Part shown: one piece after another, positions 1-9,866 of the stretch
Position numbering within the stretch: the stretch's first letter is position 1
How the letters are laid out: the number at the start of each line of letters is the position of its first letter
DNA from: Tritrichomonas musculus
Lineage: Eukaryota > Parabasalia > Tritrichomonadida > Tritrichomonadidae
DNA length: 64,000 nt
Direction: 5' to 3'
Assembly (NCBI GenBank): GCA_039105265.1
Contig: JAPFFF010000028.1
Coordinates: forward strand, 1,550,001 to 1,614,000
Notes under the pieces: generated by a model
The model's input: the letters and a program-made list of their open reading frames with translations, nothing else
Databases searched by the model: none
Told to the model about the DNA's origin: nothing
Translations under genes and position numbers: made by a program

Positions 1-1628
1 GACAATCATCTTTTTTTCAGATCCAAGAATTGCTTCAAGAGTCATTTAAGAAACTATGTAAAGAAAATAAACTTATTTAAAAATTATCTGTCAATTTATA
101 ATAAATCAAACCTTTTGAATGCATTTAAAAAGCATATTTTCAAAAAAAAAAGTTAATAATTGAAATATATTTTTCTCATTAATTACCAAATATTTATACA
201 AGAAACTTTTTGATTTGTTTTATTTTTAAATTTTACAAATAATTTAAGTTTTAAAATAATATAACCATTAAAACTCTAAGATATAATGAAATTTTTTTAT
301 ATAAACTTTTTTAATAAAAATAGGTTAAAAAAGTTTATATATAAATGTGTAGGCTTTCTACAAGTTTTTTATTTTTTTGGTATATTTAAATAAAGCATAT
401 ATAATTAAATAATAATTGATAGGAAATATTTTTCAAATATAAAAGATAAAGTGTAAAATCGACTTTTTTAATTTGAAAAAAATTGAATGGTATTTTTAAT
501 TTCAATAGGAATTGAATGAAAAATCAATGAATTTTCATTCTTTTGATTTAATAATTTTTAATCAATTATCTATGATATATTTATAGTTTAAATATATAAT
601 TTTTATTTGCAAATTTTACACTTGACCGTTTATTATTTCATTTGGCGTCATAGGAAATTGAATCATTCCGTTTATTAATTCAACTTTTTCAATATAAATT
701 CTCAACTAAACTTTATCTTTAGAGTTAGAAATAAACAAATGATATCAAATTGTAGCTTGGACGATGGAGAATATAATATATCAAAAATATATCTCTAGGT
801 CTATTGTAAGTTGTGATATATCAATTTTAATATTTGTTTCAACTTTTTTGGAAGAAATCCTTTTCGGAAGCATATTTTAATTTAAATATTATTATACATA
901 TCTATATATCAATCTAAAAATTATTCCAAACCACAATTACATAAACTTGATTTTGTGATATTGGAAATAATGATGCAGAAAAAAAGTTCGTGAATAATAG
1001 ATATTATGTGTTCTAATTAAGATAAAATAAATATGTATTGCGTATACAATTTCATATTTTAAATTTATTGAATATTTCTGAAAATTAATCGAAAAAAATG
1101 CACTTTTTAATTTCAAAAAAATGAGTAGCCTACATATATATATAATTTTGAATTAAATTCATTGAAGATGATATGAAATAATAAATAAATTTTTTTAAAG
1201 AATTTAACTCTCAAGAATACACTTTTTTAAAAAAACAAATAAAAATTTTTAAATAATTTATTAAAAATTTCATAACCATTTTAAGACTATTTGAATTGGT
1301 CCAAAATATTTTTTCAATAATCAAAAAATAAAATCCTTTCATAATTTTTCAAATAAAATATAATAAAATTTTTATTGCATTTTTTTATATTTTTTCCCCA
1401 TTAATGCTTATTTGCCTATAACCAATTAGGCAAAACATTCATAGCTTTTTGAATTGCTATCTCATTTTTGAAAGATCATAGAATGATTTTATCTTTTAAT
1501 AAATTGAATCAAAATTTTTTCTTTTTTGGCCACATTTTAAGAAGATTTTATACTCATTTTAAACTTCTAATATCTCAATACATAATAAATATTTAATCAT
1601 GAATAATTAAATAAAAAAATAATATAGA
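1..1628. other. AT-rich spacer without a recognisable gene
   Basis: No convincing coding region, RNA gene or promoter is visible. The stretch is extremely AT-rich with many A and T runs, and reading frames are short and low in complexity. The only clear structure is the palindrome at 299-340, listed separately. It is probably intergenic or decayed repeat DNA. Confidence 0.7.
299..340. repeat. Perfect inverted repeat (hairpin)
   Basis: Two 16-base arms (ATATAAACTTTTTTAA and its reverse complement) flank a 10-base loop. The arms are pure AT apart from one C/G pair. It could be a decayed transposon end pair or a chance palindrome in AT-rich DNA; no function is assigned. Confidence 0.6.
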
Positions 1629-1636
1629 TTATCTAG

Positions 1637-2131
1637 CTAGGGTTGACTGTCCAGTGAAATGACTGTCCCTACCTTCACTTTTTCTAAAAAATACGTTATT
1701 TTTGTCACTTTTTTTGGACAGAAAATCGTTATTTACGTCTATATTTGGTCGGAAAATACTCAAAATTTGAAAGAGCAGTCCACTAACAAAAATGATGGAT
1801 AGTTTTTTCTTTAGTTAATTAATCAAAATGTTTCAAAGATAGCAATTGATTTTTAAAATAAAATGGAGAAGAAAAAACGTTGACCAAAATTTTGAAAGCA
1901 ATTAAATGAGTATTATCAAATATTGAAAAACAATAAAAATTTTATTCCGATAAAAATCAAAAATTTTCTAATTCAAATCAAAACAAATATCAATTCAAAA
2001 TTTGAGGGGCTGTCCACAATTGAATTGGCTGTCCAAATATGGACAGATTTGGACTGTGGACAGCTGGTGTAAAAAAATACGTTGCTTTTTGGACAGTCTC
2101 CTTTGAAAAAGTTGTGGACAGTCAAACCTAG
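1637..2131. mobile_element. Candidate MITE with 8-bp target duplication
   Basis: The ends are inverted repeats: left CTAGGGTTGACTGTCCA, right (reverse complement) CTAGGTTTGACTGTCCA, one mismatch in 17. They are flanked by the direct 8-bp repeat TTATCTAG at 1629-1636 and 2132-2139. The 495-bp interior has no coding capacity and repeats the words GGACAG/CTGTCC and AATACGTT near both ends. Eight-base duplications are typical of hAT-like and some other DNA transposons; the family is not settled because the CTAG palindrome makes the exact edge ambiguous. Probably non-autonomous. Confidence 0.7.
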
Positions 2132-2407
2132 TTATCTAGTTCTCACATTCAAATAAAGAGTGCCAAAGTTGATTTATGTAATAAAAGACACGCTTAAATT
2201 GGTAATAACTGGGACTCTTAGATTTTATATCATCAAAACCCAAATTTACTGTATTAGCAACTTTCATTTTTTTAACTTCATGCAATATATTTTTAATTTA
2301 ATTTGGAAAATCCCAATATTCTACATTTTGAAGACTTTTAATTTCATAATGTACCGTAAAGAATCAATTTCTATTATTAAAGAGATTCTTAGACCTCTTT
2401 TTCTTAA

Positions 2408-3286
2408 GGGACAACAGACAAAATTTTGAAAATTTGAAAGAGTTAAATTCAATGAGTTCCCACAAAATGAAATTTTTAATATTCTTGGTTTTTAAAAATG
2501 GGAAATAGTAATTATTAATATTGTATATATTCATGAACATCATATTGAGTATTTTCTTATCCAAAGAAATAAAAAATTAAATAGAAATAAAAATATTTAT
2601 TAAATAAAGGATGAAAATTTGATTCAGATAATATAATTTTAAAAGTATTATATATCCACTTAAGCAATTTACTGTTATTATGATGTAAAAAATGCTAATA
2701 CTGATTTATGATTTGAATATTTATAAAATGCAAATAAAACGAATATTGTCATCATATTGCAACCTTACAATCTAATTGATTCTTTATATGAAGTTGTGAA
2801 ACATTTTAATAAGCAGGTTTATTGATTATGGTAATTTGTATTGATTTTTCACACTTAAAAGCTTTTGTTAACTTAGATTCTTTTAATATTTGAATTGTTG
2901 AATAATATTTGTAAGGATTTTCTAATGTAATAGTTCGTGATAGTTCTAATAAGACGGGAAAATAAAACCAAATAAAAAAAATTGATAAGGCCAATTATCT
3001 CAAAAATTCGCCTTATATACATATAATCTTTATTTTCAATATATTTTTATTAAATTCTTATTGCAATAAATTATTTTATTTAAATACTGTTTAAATTTAT
3101 TCTTAATTTTATCATATTCCAATTTTTTTTATAGAATGAATAAATTGAGAAGAAGAAAAATTGATCGTTCTAGCGAAATATTATAATTTTTAACCTAAAC
3201 TTTTTCCTAAAAAGCTACTATTCAATTTTATATTCTATGAGTTTATTGATTATTCAAAGGTTTACAAAAAATATGTCTGTTGTCCC
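2408..3286. mobile_element. Candidate MITE with TTAA target duplication
   Basis: A perfect 13-base inverted repeat GGGACAACAGACA marks both ends, with weaker matching continuing inward. Each end is flanked by TTAA (2404-2407 and 3287-3290), the duplication used by piggyBac-type and some related DNA transposons. The 879-bp interior is AT-rich without a convincing gene, so it looks non-autonomous. The family is inferred from the target site only. Confidence 0.6.
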
Positions 3287-3391
3287 TTAATGAAAGAAAT
3301 ATTCCTCGTATGTTTTTTCTTATATTCACAATATTTGATATACCGCATATAATATATTGAGATTATGAGTATTGAAATATCGTATCCTTTG

Positions 3392-3419
3392 AAAAAAAAA
3401 AAAAAAAAAAAAAAAAAAA
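3392..3419. repeat. Poly(A) tract of 28 bases
   Basis: An uninterrupted run of 28 A. A second run of 29 A lies at 4124-4152. They may be relics of reverse-transcribed insertions or simple slippage repeats; no element boundary could be tied to this one. Confidence 0.9.
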
Positions 3420-3530
3420 CAAGAAAACTAACGCGCGATATAATCATAAATCATTTAATAAACTATAATCATTGAACATACATAAATGTTTTTTGTATTT
3501 TGAAATTCAATTAAAAATAAATATCATTTA

Positions 3531-3567
3531 ATGACAACTTTTTGAGCAAAGCTCAAAAAGTTGTCAT
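3531..3567. repeat. Perfect palindrome, 17-bp arms, AAA loop
   Basis: Arms ATGACAACTTTTTGAGC and its exact reverse complement surround a three-base loop AAA. It is the first of three palindromes sharing the core CTTTTTGAGC-loop-GCTCAAAAAG within 290 bp (others at 3664-3696 and 3787-3813). Confidence 0.9.
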
Positions 3568-3663
3568 TCTTGAGATCTATTAGGTATAATATTTCATTTG
3601 TTTTCTTCATGGAAGTTGATTTATGTAAGTTTTGAAAAGAAATCAAATTTGAAAATAATAAAA

Positions 3664-3696
3664 GGCCACTTTTTGAGCTTCGCTCAAAAAGTGTCC
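3664..3696. repeat. Palindrome, 12-bp core arms, TTC loop
   Basis: CACTTTTTGAGC and its reverse complement flank the loop TTC, with GG/CC pairing outside one mismatch. Same family as 3531-3567 and 3787-3813. Confidence 0.9.
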
Positions 3697-3786
3697 AAGC
3701 ATAAGATTCATTTCGGATATGTAATAACTTGGGTATAGCTGGTTTTGATGTTTGAATATCTGATTTGAGGAAATTGCAATAAACGC

Positions 3787-3813
3787 CACTTTTTGAGCGA
3801 AGCTCAAAAAGTG
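3787..3813. repeat. Palindrome, 12-bp arms, GAA loop
   Basis: The same arms as the palindrome at 3664-3696, but the loop reads GAA, the reverse complement of TTC. The core is therefore the same unit in the opposite orientation. Confidence 0.9.
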
Positions 3814-4123
3814 TCTATGCTTTAGATAATAATGGCGTAATAATATATTTTTCTTTCAAGAACATTGTTCTATTTTAAGCAAGTATTCTATAAAAACAAA
3901 CGATTAAAATAAATAGAAAAATAATTGAGGGTCAATTTGGTTTCTCTTGTCATAAACTTTTTGTATCAAAAAGTTATTTTATTTTTTATCATTAAGAAAA
4001 AGTTATGTTTTATTTTTTGCTCCAAGAAAAAGTTCATGATTATTTCTCACTCTATCAAATTGTGGAAACTTTTTGACCGAAAAAAAATCAAAATAAACAA
4101 AAAAAAATTAAATATACTATATG

Positions 4124-4152
<29 letters not shown>
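4124..4152. repeat. Poly(A) tract of 29 bases
   Basis: An uninterrupted run of 29 A directly abutting the left end of the candidate MITE at 4154-4631. Confidence 0.9.
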
Positions 4153-4153
<1 letters not shown>

Positions 4154-4154
<1 letters not shown>

Positions 4155-4631
4155 AGACTTGTTATTCTCCGATTCTCGAGATCGATAATTGATTGACTTT
4201 TTGATATCGATACATAAATATACACAGATTCTCGAGATCGATTTCAGAGATCGAGAATTTTTTTTCTCAGCTTTTGATATCAGAATTTTCAATTAAACTT
4301 TTTGATAAAAATATGATCGTAATTCATTCTCAAATATTTAAAATAAAAGAATGTATTTTTTGATTTAAATATTAAAATAAGCATTAATACATTCTATTAT
4401 TTATTTTTAAATATTATAAAATCACAAATACCAATTATAAAAGAAGATAAATCTGTTTGAGATCTCGAGATGTCGGTAATTGATATCAAGTTTACAATTA
4501 TTTTCATATCACATTTCATATATTATATCTTGATAATCGATAATCTCGATATCAGATTTTTAAACTGATAATCGAGTATCAGATGCAAAAAAGTGACGTT
4601 TTTGATATCGATTCTCAAAATAACAAGTCTA
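4154..4631. mobile_element. Candidate MITE with TA target duplication, rich in ATCGAT/CTCGAG words
   Basis: Ends read TA-GACTTGTTATT on the left and its reverse complement on the right, with imperfect matching further in. A TA at each edge fits Tc1/mariner-type insertion. The interior has no gene and is full of short self-complementary words (ATCGAT, GATATC, CTCGAG, TCTCGAGA), so it could fold extensively. It is probably a non-autonomous element; the family assignment is inference from the TA and end structure. Confidence 0.5.
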
Positions 4632-6342
4632 AAAAAAACTACACACACACAAAAAAAAATTGATCTCATAATTTTTTGCAAAAATATGAAACAACTATAA
4701 AGTACTATGATTTTTGTTCCCCATAGCTCAGAAAAATTTTAAAATTTTTTTATTTTGAGAAAGTGGACATATGTCCGCAAACTGGACACGTGGACTTTAA
4801 AATATTAATTGATCTGGGCATTTTGACATCAAAATGTCCACCTATTTAAAGCCTAGGTAAAATGTTATGACTATAATGAAATTATTCAGCTTTTTTTATA
4901 AAAATATTTAGATATTTTCAATATTTTTTTATTTTTTTTTTTAAAAAATAAAAGAAATAAAAAGTAAAAGGAAATCGGCAATTAAAAAAAATGGAAAAAT
5001 TGAAATTTCAATTACTATAAAAGTTGATCTTTTAGATACTTTGCAAAATTGACCATGGGCAAAATTTTATTTTTAATTGAATTTTTCAATGTATAAAATA
5101 AAAAACTCACAAATTGGTTATGACCTTCTATATTCTCAAAATATTGTTAGTATTTTATATTATTATTTTTTCTAATTTTTGAATATTTATGAAACAAATT
5201 GAATAAAAATATAGAAAATAGGGTTTTATATAAAATTGCGGTTACCTTCAATTTTGAATGCCCCTTGAAAATCAAATTCAATTTTTTCTGATAAAAGTAC
5301 CGATTTCGAGATCACGATCAATAAATAAAATCATTAAAATCGATATGCGCCATTATATTATATATCATCAAACATGATTAGTTTACTGATTTATTTTGAG
5401 TCCTAGAAAGAATAGTTAGATTATTTTTACATATAATATATTTTTTTAAACTTTTGTTTTTGGTTTGAAATATGATAATAATATTGAAATTGCGAATTTG
5501 TAAATGTTTTTGAGTGTCTAGCATGAAATTTTTAGTTTTCAACTTATCTTATTTGATATCTTTTACCATATAATCCAGTTCATTAAAATAGTAAAAGAAA
5601 AAAGATCTTCCTGATATTTGTTAAACTTAAGTATACATAAATTAGCACTAATAACTGAAATTTTAGATAATTTTTTGACATTAGAAAATTAGTAATTTCT
5701 AATAGAAAATGCAAATATGATTATATTTATTATCATGCCTAATGGTTTATACAATACATAACATTTGATTTGAAAGTTTTTGAATATAGATAACTAATCA
5801 AAAATTTGGAATAATTGAAAAATATTCATAATTAAATATAGATAATTAGTTTACAACTTTGATAAATAATATATTTATTAAATTAAAATCATATAGATGA
5901 TTTAAATGTTGAGATAAATAAAAAACAAAGATTAAAATATTGAATAGTTTACATATTATGTTTTCTGAGTTTAAAAACCTTAATAGAAAATAATCCTGGA
6001 TAATCAAAATAAAATACTGTACAGAGGTACAACATCTCACTTTTCTATAATTTCCATTGTATCGGTTATATCTTAACCAATAATTTATTATATTGAAATA
6101 TTATTTATTAAAAATATTTAATATTTAATTATATATATTTAAATATGTATATAATTTAAAAATTATTGTTATATAGTCTGAAAAATAAAAAACAATTAAA
6201 ATCATCTATTTTTAAAAGAAAATAAGGTTACAAGGAAACAATAAATCATTTTTTTGATTAGAATAGAATATCATATTTGTGTTTTAAATCAAACGCTAGG
6301 TTCATTTTGGTAAAACAAAAGCATAAAGTTTTCTCTTTTTGA
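4632..6342. other. AT-rich spacer without a recognisable gene
   Basis: I see no coding region or RNA gene. A short CA-rich microsatellite lies near 4640 and a small palindrome GGACATATGTCC near 4766. The remainder is A/T-run DNA up to the Polinton target duplication. Confidence 0.7.
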
Positions 6343-6348
6343 ATGATA

Positions 6349-6612
6349 AGTAGTATATGTATGTTCGTATTGGTGGTCGAATAATTTTTCCAGGTCTCCC
6401 AATACCAGGAACCAAGCTCAAAACCTCATTTTAAAAATTAACGAAAAAATTATCCACAGGGTTTAAATTTTAATTAGCCTCCATAATCTGTTGTAGAACA
6501 AGGCCTGTCATAAAGCGCTAAACACTCATTTTAAAATTTATTTCAAAGTTAATTCGGGATTTAAAATTTAAATAAGGGCTCCAGAATGATTCTGAGAACA
6601 AGTTATAAAATT
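6349..6612 (+). repeat. Polinton left terminal inverted repeat
   Basis: 264 bases that match the reverse complement of 28659-28922 with about one difference. The outer edge AGTAGT abuts the ATGATA target duplication (6343-6348). Confidence 0.97.
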
Positions 6613-6649
6613 TTAAATTAAGAATTTGTTTTTTTTATCTTATTTAAAA

Positions 6650-7054
6650 ATGCAACAACGCATCGACCATATCATTTCTGAATTACTTGCTTTGAAAACC
6701 GAATTCGAACAATTAAATAATATATCAAACGAACAACCAAATGAAACACAAATTGAATCCGAGCAAAGCTCGGCTGAGGCACAAAGTACCGAACCTTCAG
6801 CCGAATCAAATGAATTAAATCCTATACGAAGAAGAACAAATCGCTCATTTCCATTAAACAAATCCAAATTCCTTAATGATGAACAGAGAGACCAAGTTCT
6901 TCAATTTGCTTCTGACCATAAAGAAACAATTATGAACCAACCAAGGTCTAATCGAATTCAATTCCTTCAGAATCTAATTCGTGAACAATTAAATATCAAT
7001 TTATCGTTATACATGACGGGAAAGCTGATTCAAATAATCTCATCCAACAATTAA
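6650..7054 (+). CDS. Small unidentified Polinton protein
   Basis: A 134-residue frame starting at the ATG just inside the left terminal repeat (MQQRIDHIISELLALKTEFE). The first ~25 residues look like a coiled-coil helix, followed by a Glu/Ser/Thr-rich linker and a basic second half (RRRTNRSFPLNKSKF). No family is recognised. Its place next to the terminus and its helical, basic make-up would suit a DNA-binding or regulatory protein, but that is only a guess. The linker contains a small perfect hairpin (6759-6773). Confidence 0.6.
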   Translation: MQQRIDHIISELLALKTEFEQLNNISNEQPNETQIESEQSSAEAQSTEPSAESNELNPIRRRTNRSFPLNKSKFLNDEQRDQVLQFASDHKETIMNQPRSNRIQFLQNLIREQLNINLSLYMTGKLIQIISSNN

Positions 7055-7080
7055 GCTAAAAAAAAATTTTTTTATACTAT

Positions 7081-9852
7081 TTATGCCTTAAAGCATGCAA
7101 GTGTTTTATTATCTATTATTGCAGTTATGATACCAACAGTCATACGTTTAATCTTTGATGTTATTGCAGTTTCACCACTAAGAATCTTCAATTTATTATC
7201 TTCATTATCAATAAATACTTCATCCCCAATACCATAACAAGATGAATCATCAACTTTTACAAGATAATCGCCATGGGAACTAAATGTTATAGCATTATTT
7301 TTTTCATCAATTCTAACACAAATACCAACATATTCTTTCCATGAACCAGTAGTTTTGACACTGCAAATACAATCTGTAGTATCATTCACAGTTGAAAGTA
7401 CCCAAGTATCACCAACATGTTTATAAACCTTACCGGTCATATATACTGGAGTTCCAATAATGAAATCGGTGATGGTGTTAACCGATGACTCGATTGGGGA
7501 GTAGTGGGTGATGGTTGTGTTTGATGTACCGTACATCACACCCTTATATTTTGCTAAATAACCTCGGGACATGATGCATCTTGAATATATTTGTTTAGAA
7601 TCTAATAATTCCTGAGTAACTGTCCAGGGATATCCACCTATTGGGAAATTATATGTCAGGGGTCTTCCTGATGATATATCAACAGTGTCTTCATAATATA
7701 GTGGGAATTTGAAATTGTCGAAATACACAGTTCTTTGATGTAATACAAGAACAATGTTGTGGGGATTTCCAGTTGTATCATAGAATAATATTCTTATTTC
7801 CAAACATAGCGCATAATCACCTACTATATATTCCAGTTTAATCACCTTATCTTCAAGTTTTAGATAATGAATTGATATTTCACCGCCCTCTGTAATCGGT
7901 CCGCAATCAATAGCACATTTTTTTATTAGTTGTTCTTCTGTTATGACGTTTGACTTCAGAGCAAAGTTATCATTCACATATTTCACTGAAGTAATCATAT
8001 CATCGTTCACAGGTCGGCTGCGGATTAATGTGATAGATGCATCATATATATTAGTCAGTGTATCGTCCTCAGCTCTTATTGAAACGATATGGGTATTATA
8101 ATTAACATTTATTAATTCATTGCTTGTTGATTTGTAAATCATATTCAAACTTTTATATAAACTGTGTTCGTATTCAACTTCTTCATATGATGCATCATCA
8201 GCATTTCGTTTGAATTTGACGATAATATTTTTGGTTGTGAATACTCTTCTTATATCATCATCAGGAACTACACAACCACTTTCATTCTGTGTACATTGAA
8301 TTGTGATTTGTTGGGAACCTTCATTAGTAATACTCTCAGTTTTTACAAATGGTGATTCAATTTGAGCTTTAATGACATTCATTAACCATTGAGTATTGCC
8401 ACTTGAATTACACAACATAAATTCGCCACGGTCATACCATACAATAGATAATCCATTATCTAACATCATTCTATACCCTCTCATATATTTTTCATAAGGC
8501 TTGAATATCAAATCAAAATGTTGAATATTGTTAATGTAATCCTTGTTAGAACCCCAATTAACATCAAATATCACATGTATATCGGTTTCTGGTAAGTATG
8601 GTTTTACAAATATATAATCACGAATGGGATTCGGATATTCAATATTTAATTCAGTACCATATAATGCAGTACTCAGTGCAGATTCATTAACCAAATCAGA
8701 TGGAATTGTTGGTATATCTGTTTTCAATGCATATTTATCTAATTCATAAGCCAATTCATCTTCATCAACAAACTTCTCATCAGCTTGTGCACTAGTATAA
8801 TACGGTGTCAAATCAACTGGTTCTGGTATATCTGTCTTCAATGCATAAGTGTTCGACACATATCTAGCTGAATAAGCGTTTTTGTCTGTTGGTTCGACAG
8901 TTTTGGTTATTGAACATGATAATATTTCCGGTGTATCACCAGTTCCTGGATTGATTAATTCATGGCTTTGATACAGTATCCAAAGACCAGAACTACTTCC
9001 GTCGATACGCAGTATCTGAGAGGGTAGATTATCATCATCGTCATTGTACGAATAGTCTGCGTGAACATAATGGGCCGTATAGAAACTGTCTGATGATACA
9101 ATATCCAACCCATATTGCTCAATCAGTTCATGATATGTGTTGTAATCTAAATCAGGAATTGTATTATTGACGATTTTGAATTGAATAGTTGTTTGCCCTT
9201 CAATAATTTCTGGAATTTCGCTTTTCACTTGCTCAATAGCAAGGGTCATATCTGTTGTCAAAGTATAATTTGTCAAATCAACAGGTTCTGGAATGTCTTC
9301 TTTTTTTGCATACAATGTCATATCTGGTAAGTCCTGAGTCTTCGTGTACTCACTTAAGTTCGTAAGCTTCGCATATGGTTCCAAAGCAGTTGTCAAAGCA
9401 GATTCATTAACCAAATCTGTAGGTATTTCAGGTATGTCAGTTGATAATGCAAAATTGTTAACAACGTAATCACGTAATGTATTAACAGCGTTTTCAATTT
9501 CTTCACTACTAGCATACTTTAATAATTCTTTATTGAATTCCTCTGTTTTCAAATAATCGAATAAATCAGTTGTTTTCGCGTAAGACTGTAAGTCCTGCGC
9601 TTTAGCGTACTCACTTAAGTTCGTAAGCTTTGCATATTCATCAAGATTCGTAAGCTTCGCATATGGTTTTAATAATTCTTTCAATTCCTCAGTATTCAAG
9701 CTTGACCCTAAATTATTTCCGTTATTGCATTGGCAGGAACCATTGGTTCCCGGACACAAATGTGTACAAGCATATTTCTTGATATATTCTATTATCAATT
9801 CATCAATTGTATTTACTTTTTTTATAGTACCCGCTTGTTCTATCGTGAACAT
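7081..9852 (-). CDS. Fibre/tail-spike-like Polinton protein
   Basis: About 923 residues from the ATG at 9852 (MFTIEQAGTIKKVNTI). The N-terminal third has recurring short units of the type YAKLTNLSEYAKTQDL, with variants such as YALKTDIPEP reappearing further on. These resemble the periodic shaft repeats of phage and virus fibre proteins. The C-terminal third is a non-repetitive beta-rich region (VYMTGKVYKHVGDTWVLST) that could be a knob or head domain. It is convergent-free, sharing a short spacer with the divergent gene that starts at 9867. A surface attachment fibre is the likeliest role; this is inferred from the repeat pattern, not from a recognised family. Confidence 0.6.
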   Translation of the reverse strand: MFTIEQAGTIKKVNTIDELIIEYIKKYACTHLCPGTNGSCQCNNGNNLGSSLNTEELKELLKPYAKLTNLDEYAKLTNLSEYAKAQDLQSYAKTTDLFDYLKTEEFNKELLKYASSEEIENAVNTLRDYVVNNFALSTDIPEIPTDLVNESALTTALEPYAKLTNLSEYTKTQDLPDMTLYAKKEDIPEPVDLTNYTLTTDMTLAIEQVKSEIPEIIEGQTTIQFKIVNNTIPDLDYNTYHELIEQYGLDIVSSDSFYTAHYVHADYSYNDDDDNLPSQILRIDGSSSGLWILYQSHELINPGTGDTPEILSCSITKTVEPTDKNAYSARYVSNTYALKTDIPEPVDLTPYYTSAQADEKFVDEDELAYELDKYALKTDIPTIPSDLVNESALSTALYGTELNIEYPNPIRDYIFVKPYLPETDIHVIFDVNWGSNKDYINNIQHFDLIFKPYEKYMRGYRMMLDNGLSIVWYDRGEFMLCNSSGNTQWLMNVIKAQIESPFVKTESITNEGSQQITIQCTQNESGCVVPDDDIRRVFTTKNIIVKFKRNADDASYEEVEYEHSLYKSLNMIYKSTSNELINVNYNTHIVSIRAEDDTLTNIYDASITLIRSRPVNDDMITSVKYVNDNFALKSNVITEEQLIKKCAIDCGPITEGGEISIHYLKLEDKVIKLEYIVGDYALCLEIRILFYDTTGNPHNIVLVLHQRTVYFDNFKFPLYYEDTVDISSGRPLTYNFPIGGYPWTVTQELLDSKQIYSRCIMSRGYLAKYKGVMYGTSNTTITHYSPIESSVNTITDFIIGTPVYMTGKVYKHVGDTWVLSTVNDTTDCICSVKTTGSWKEYVGICVRIDEKNNAITFSSHGDYLVKVDDSSCYGIGDEVFIDNEDNKLKILSGETAITSKIKRMTVGIITAIIDNKTLACFKA

Positions 9853-9866
9853 TTTGGGAATAATAA

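Noticed and set aside
2160-2994. Small frames in and next to the TTAA-flanked element
   Set aside because: Short, AT-driven, overlapping on both strands and interrupted by the element boundary.
3262-4292. Frames through the poly(A) tracts
   Set aside because: They consist of Phe or Lys runs from homopolymers and palindromes, with no protein-like composition.
1-6342. Telomeric or centromeric satellite DNA
   Set aside because: No short unit repeats regularly over the region. The composition is AT-rich but not periodic.
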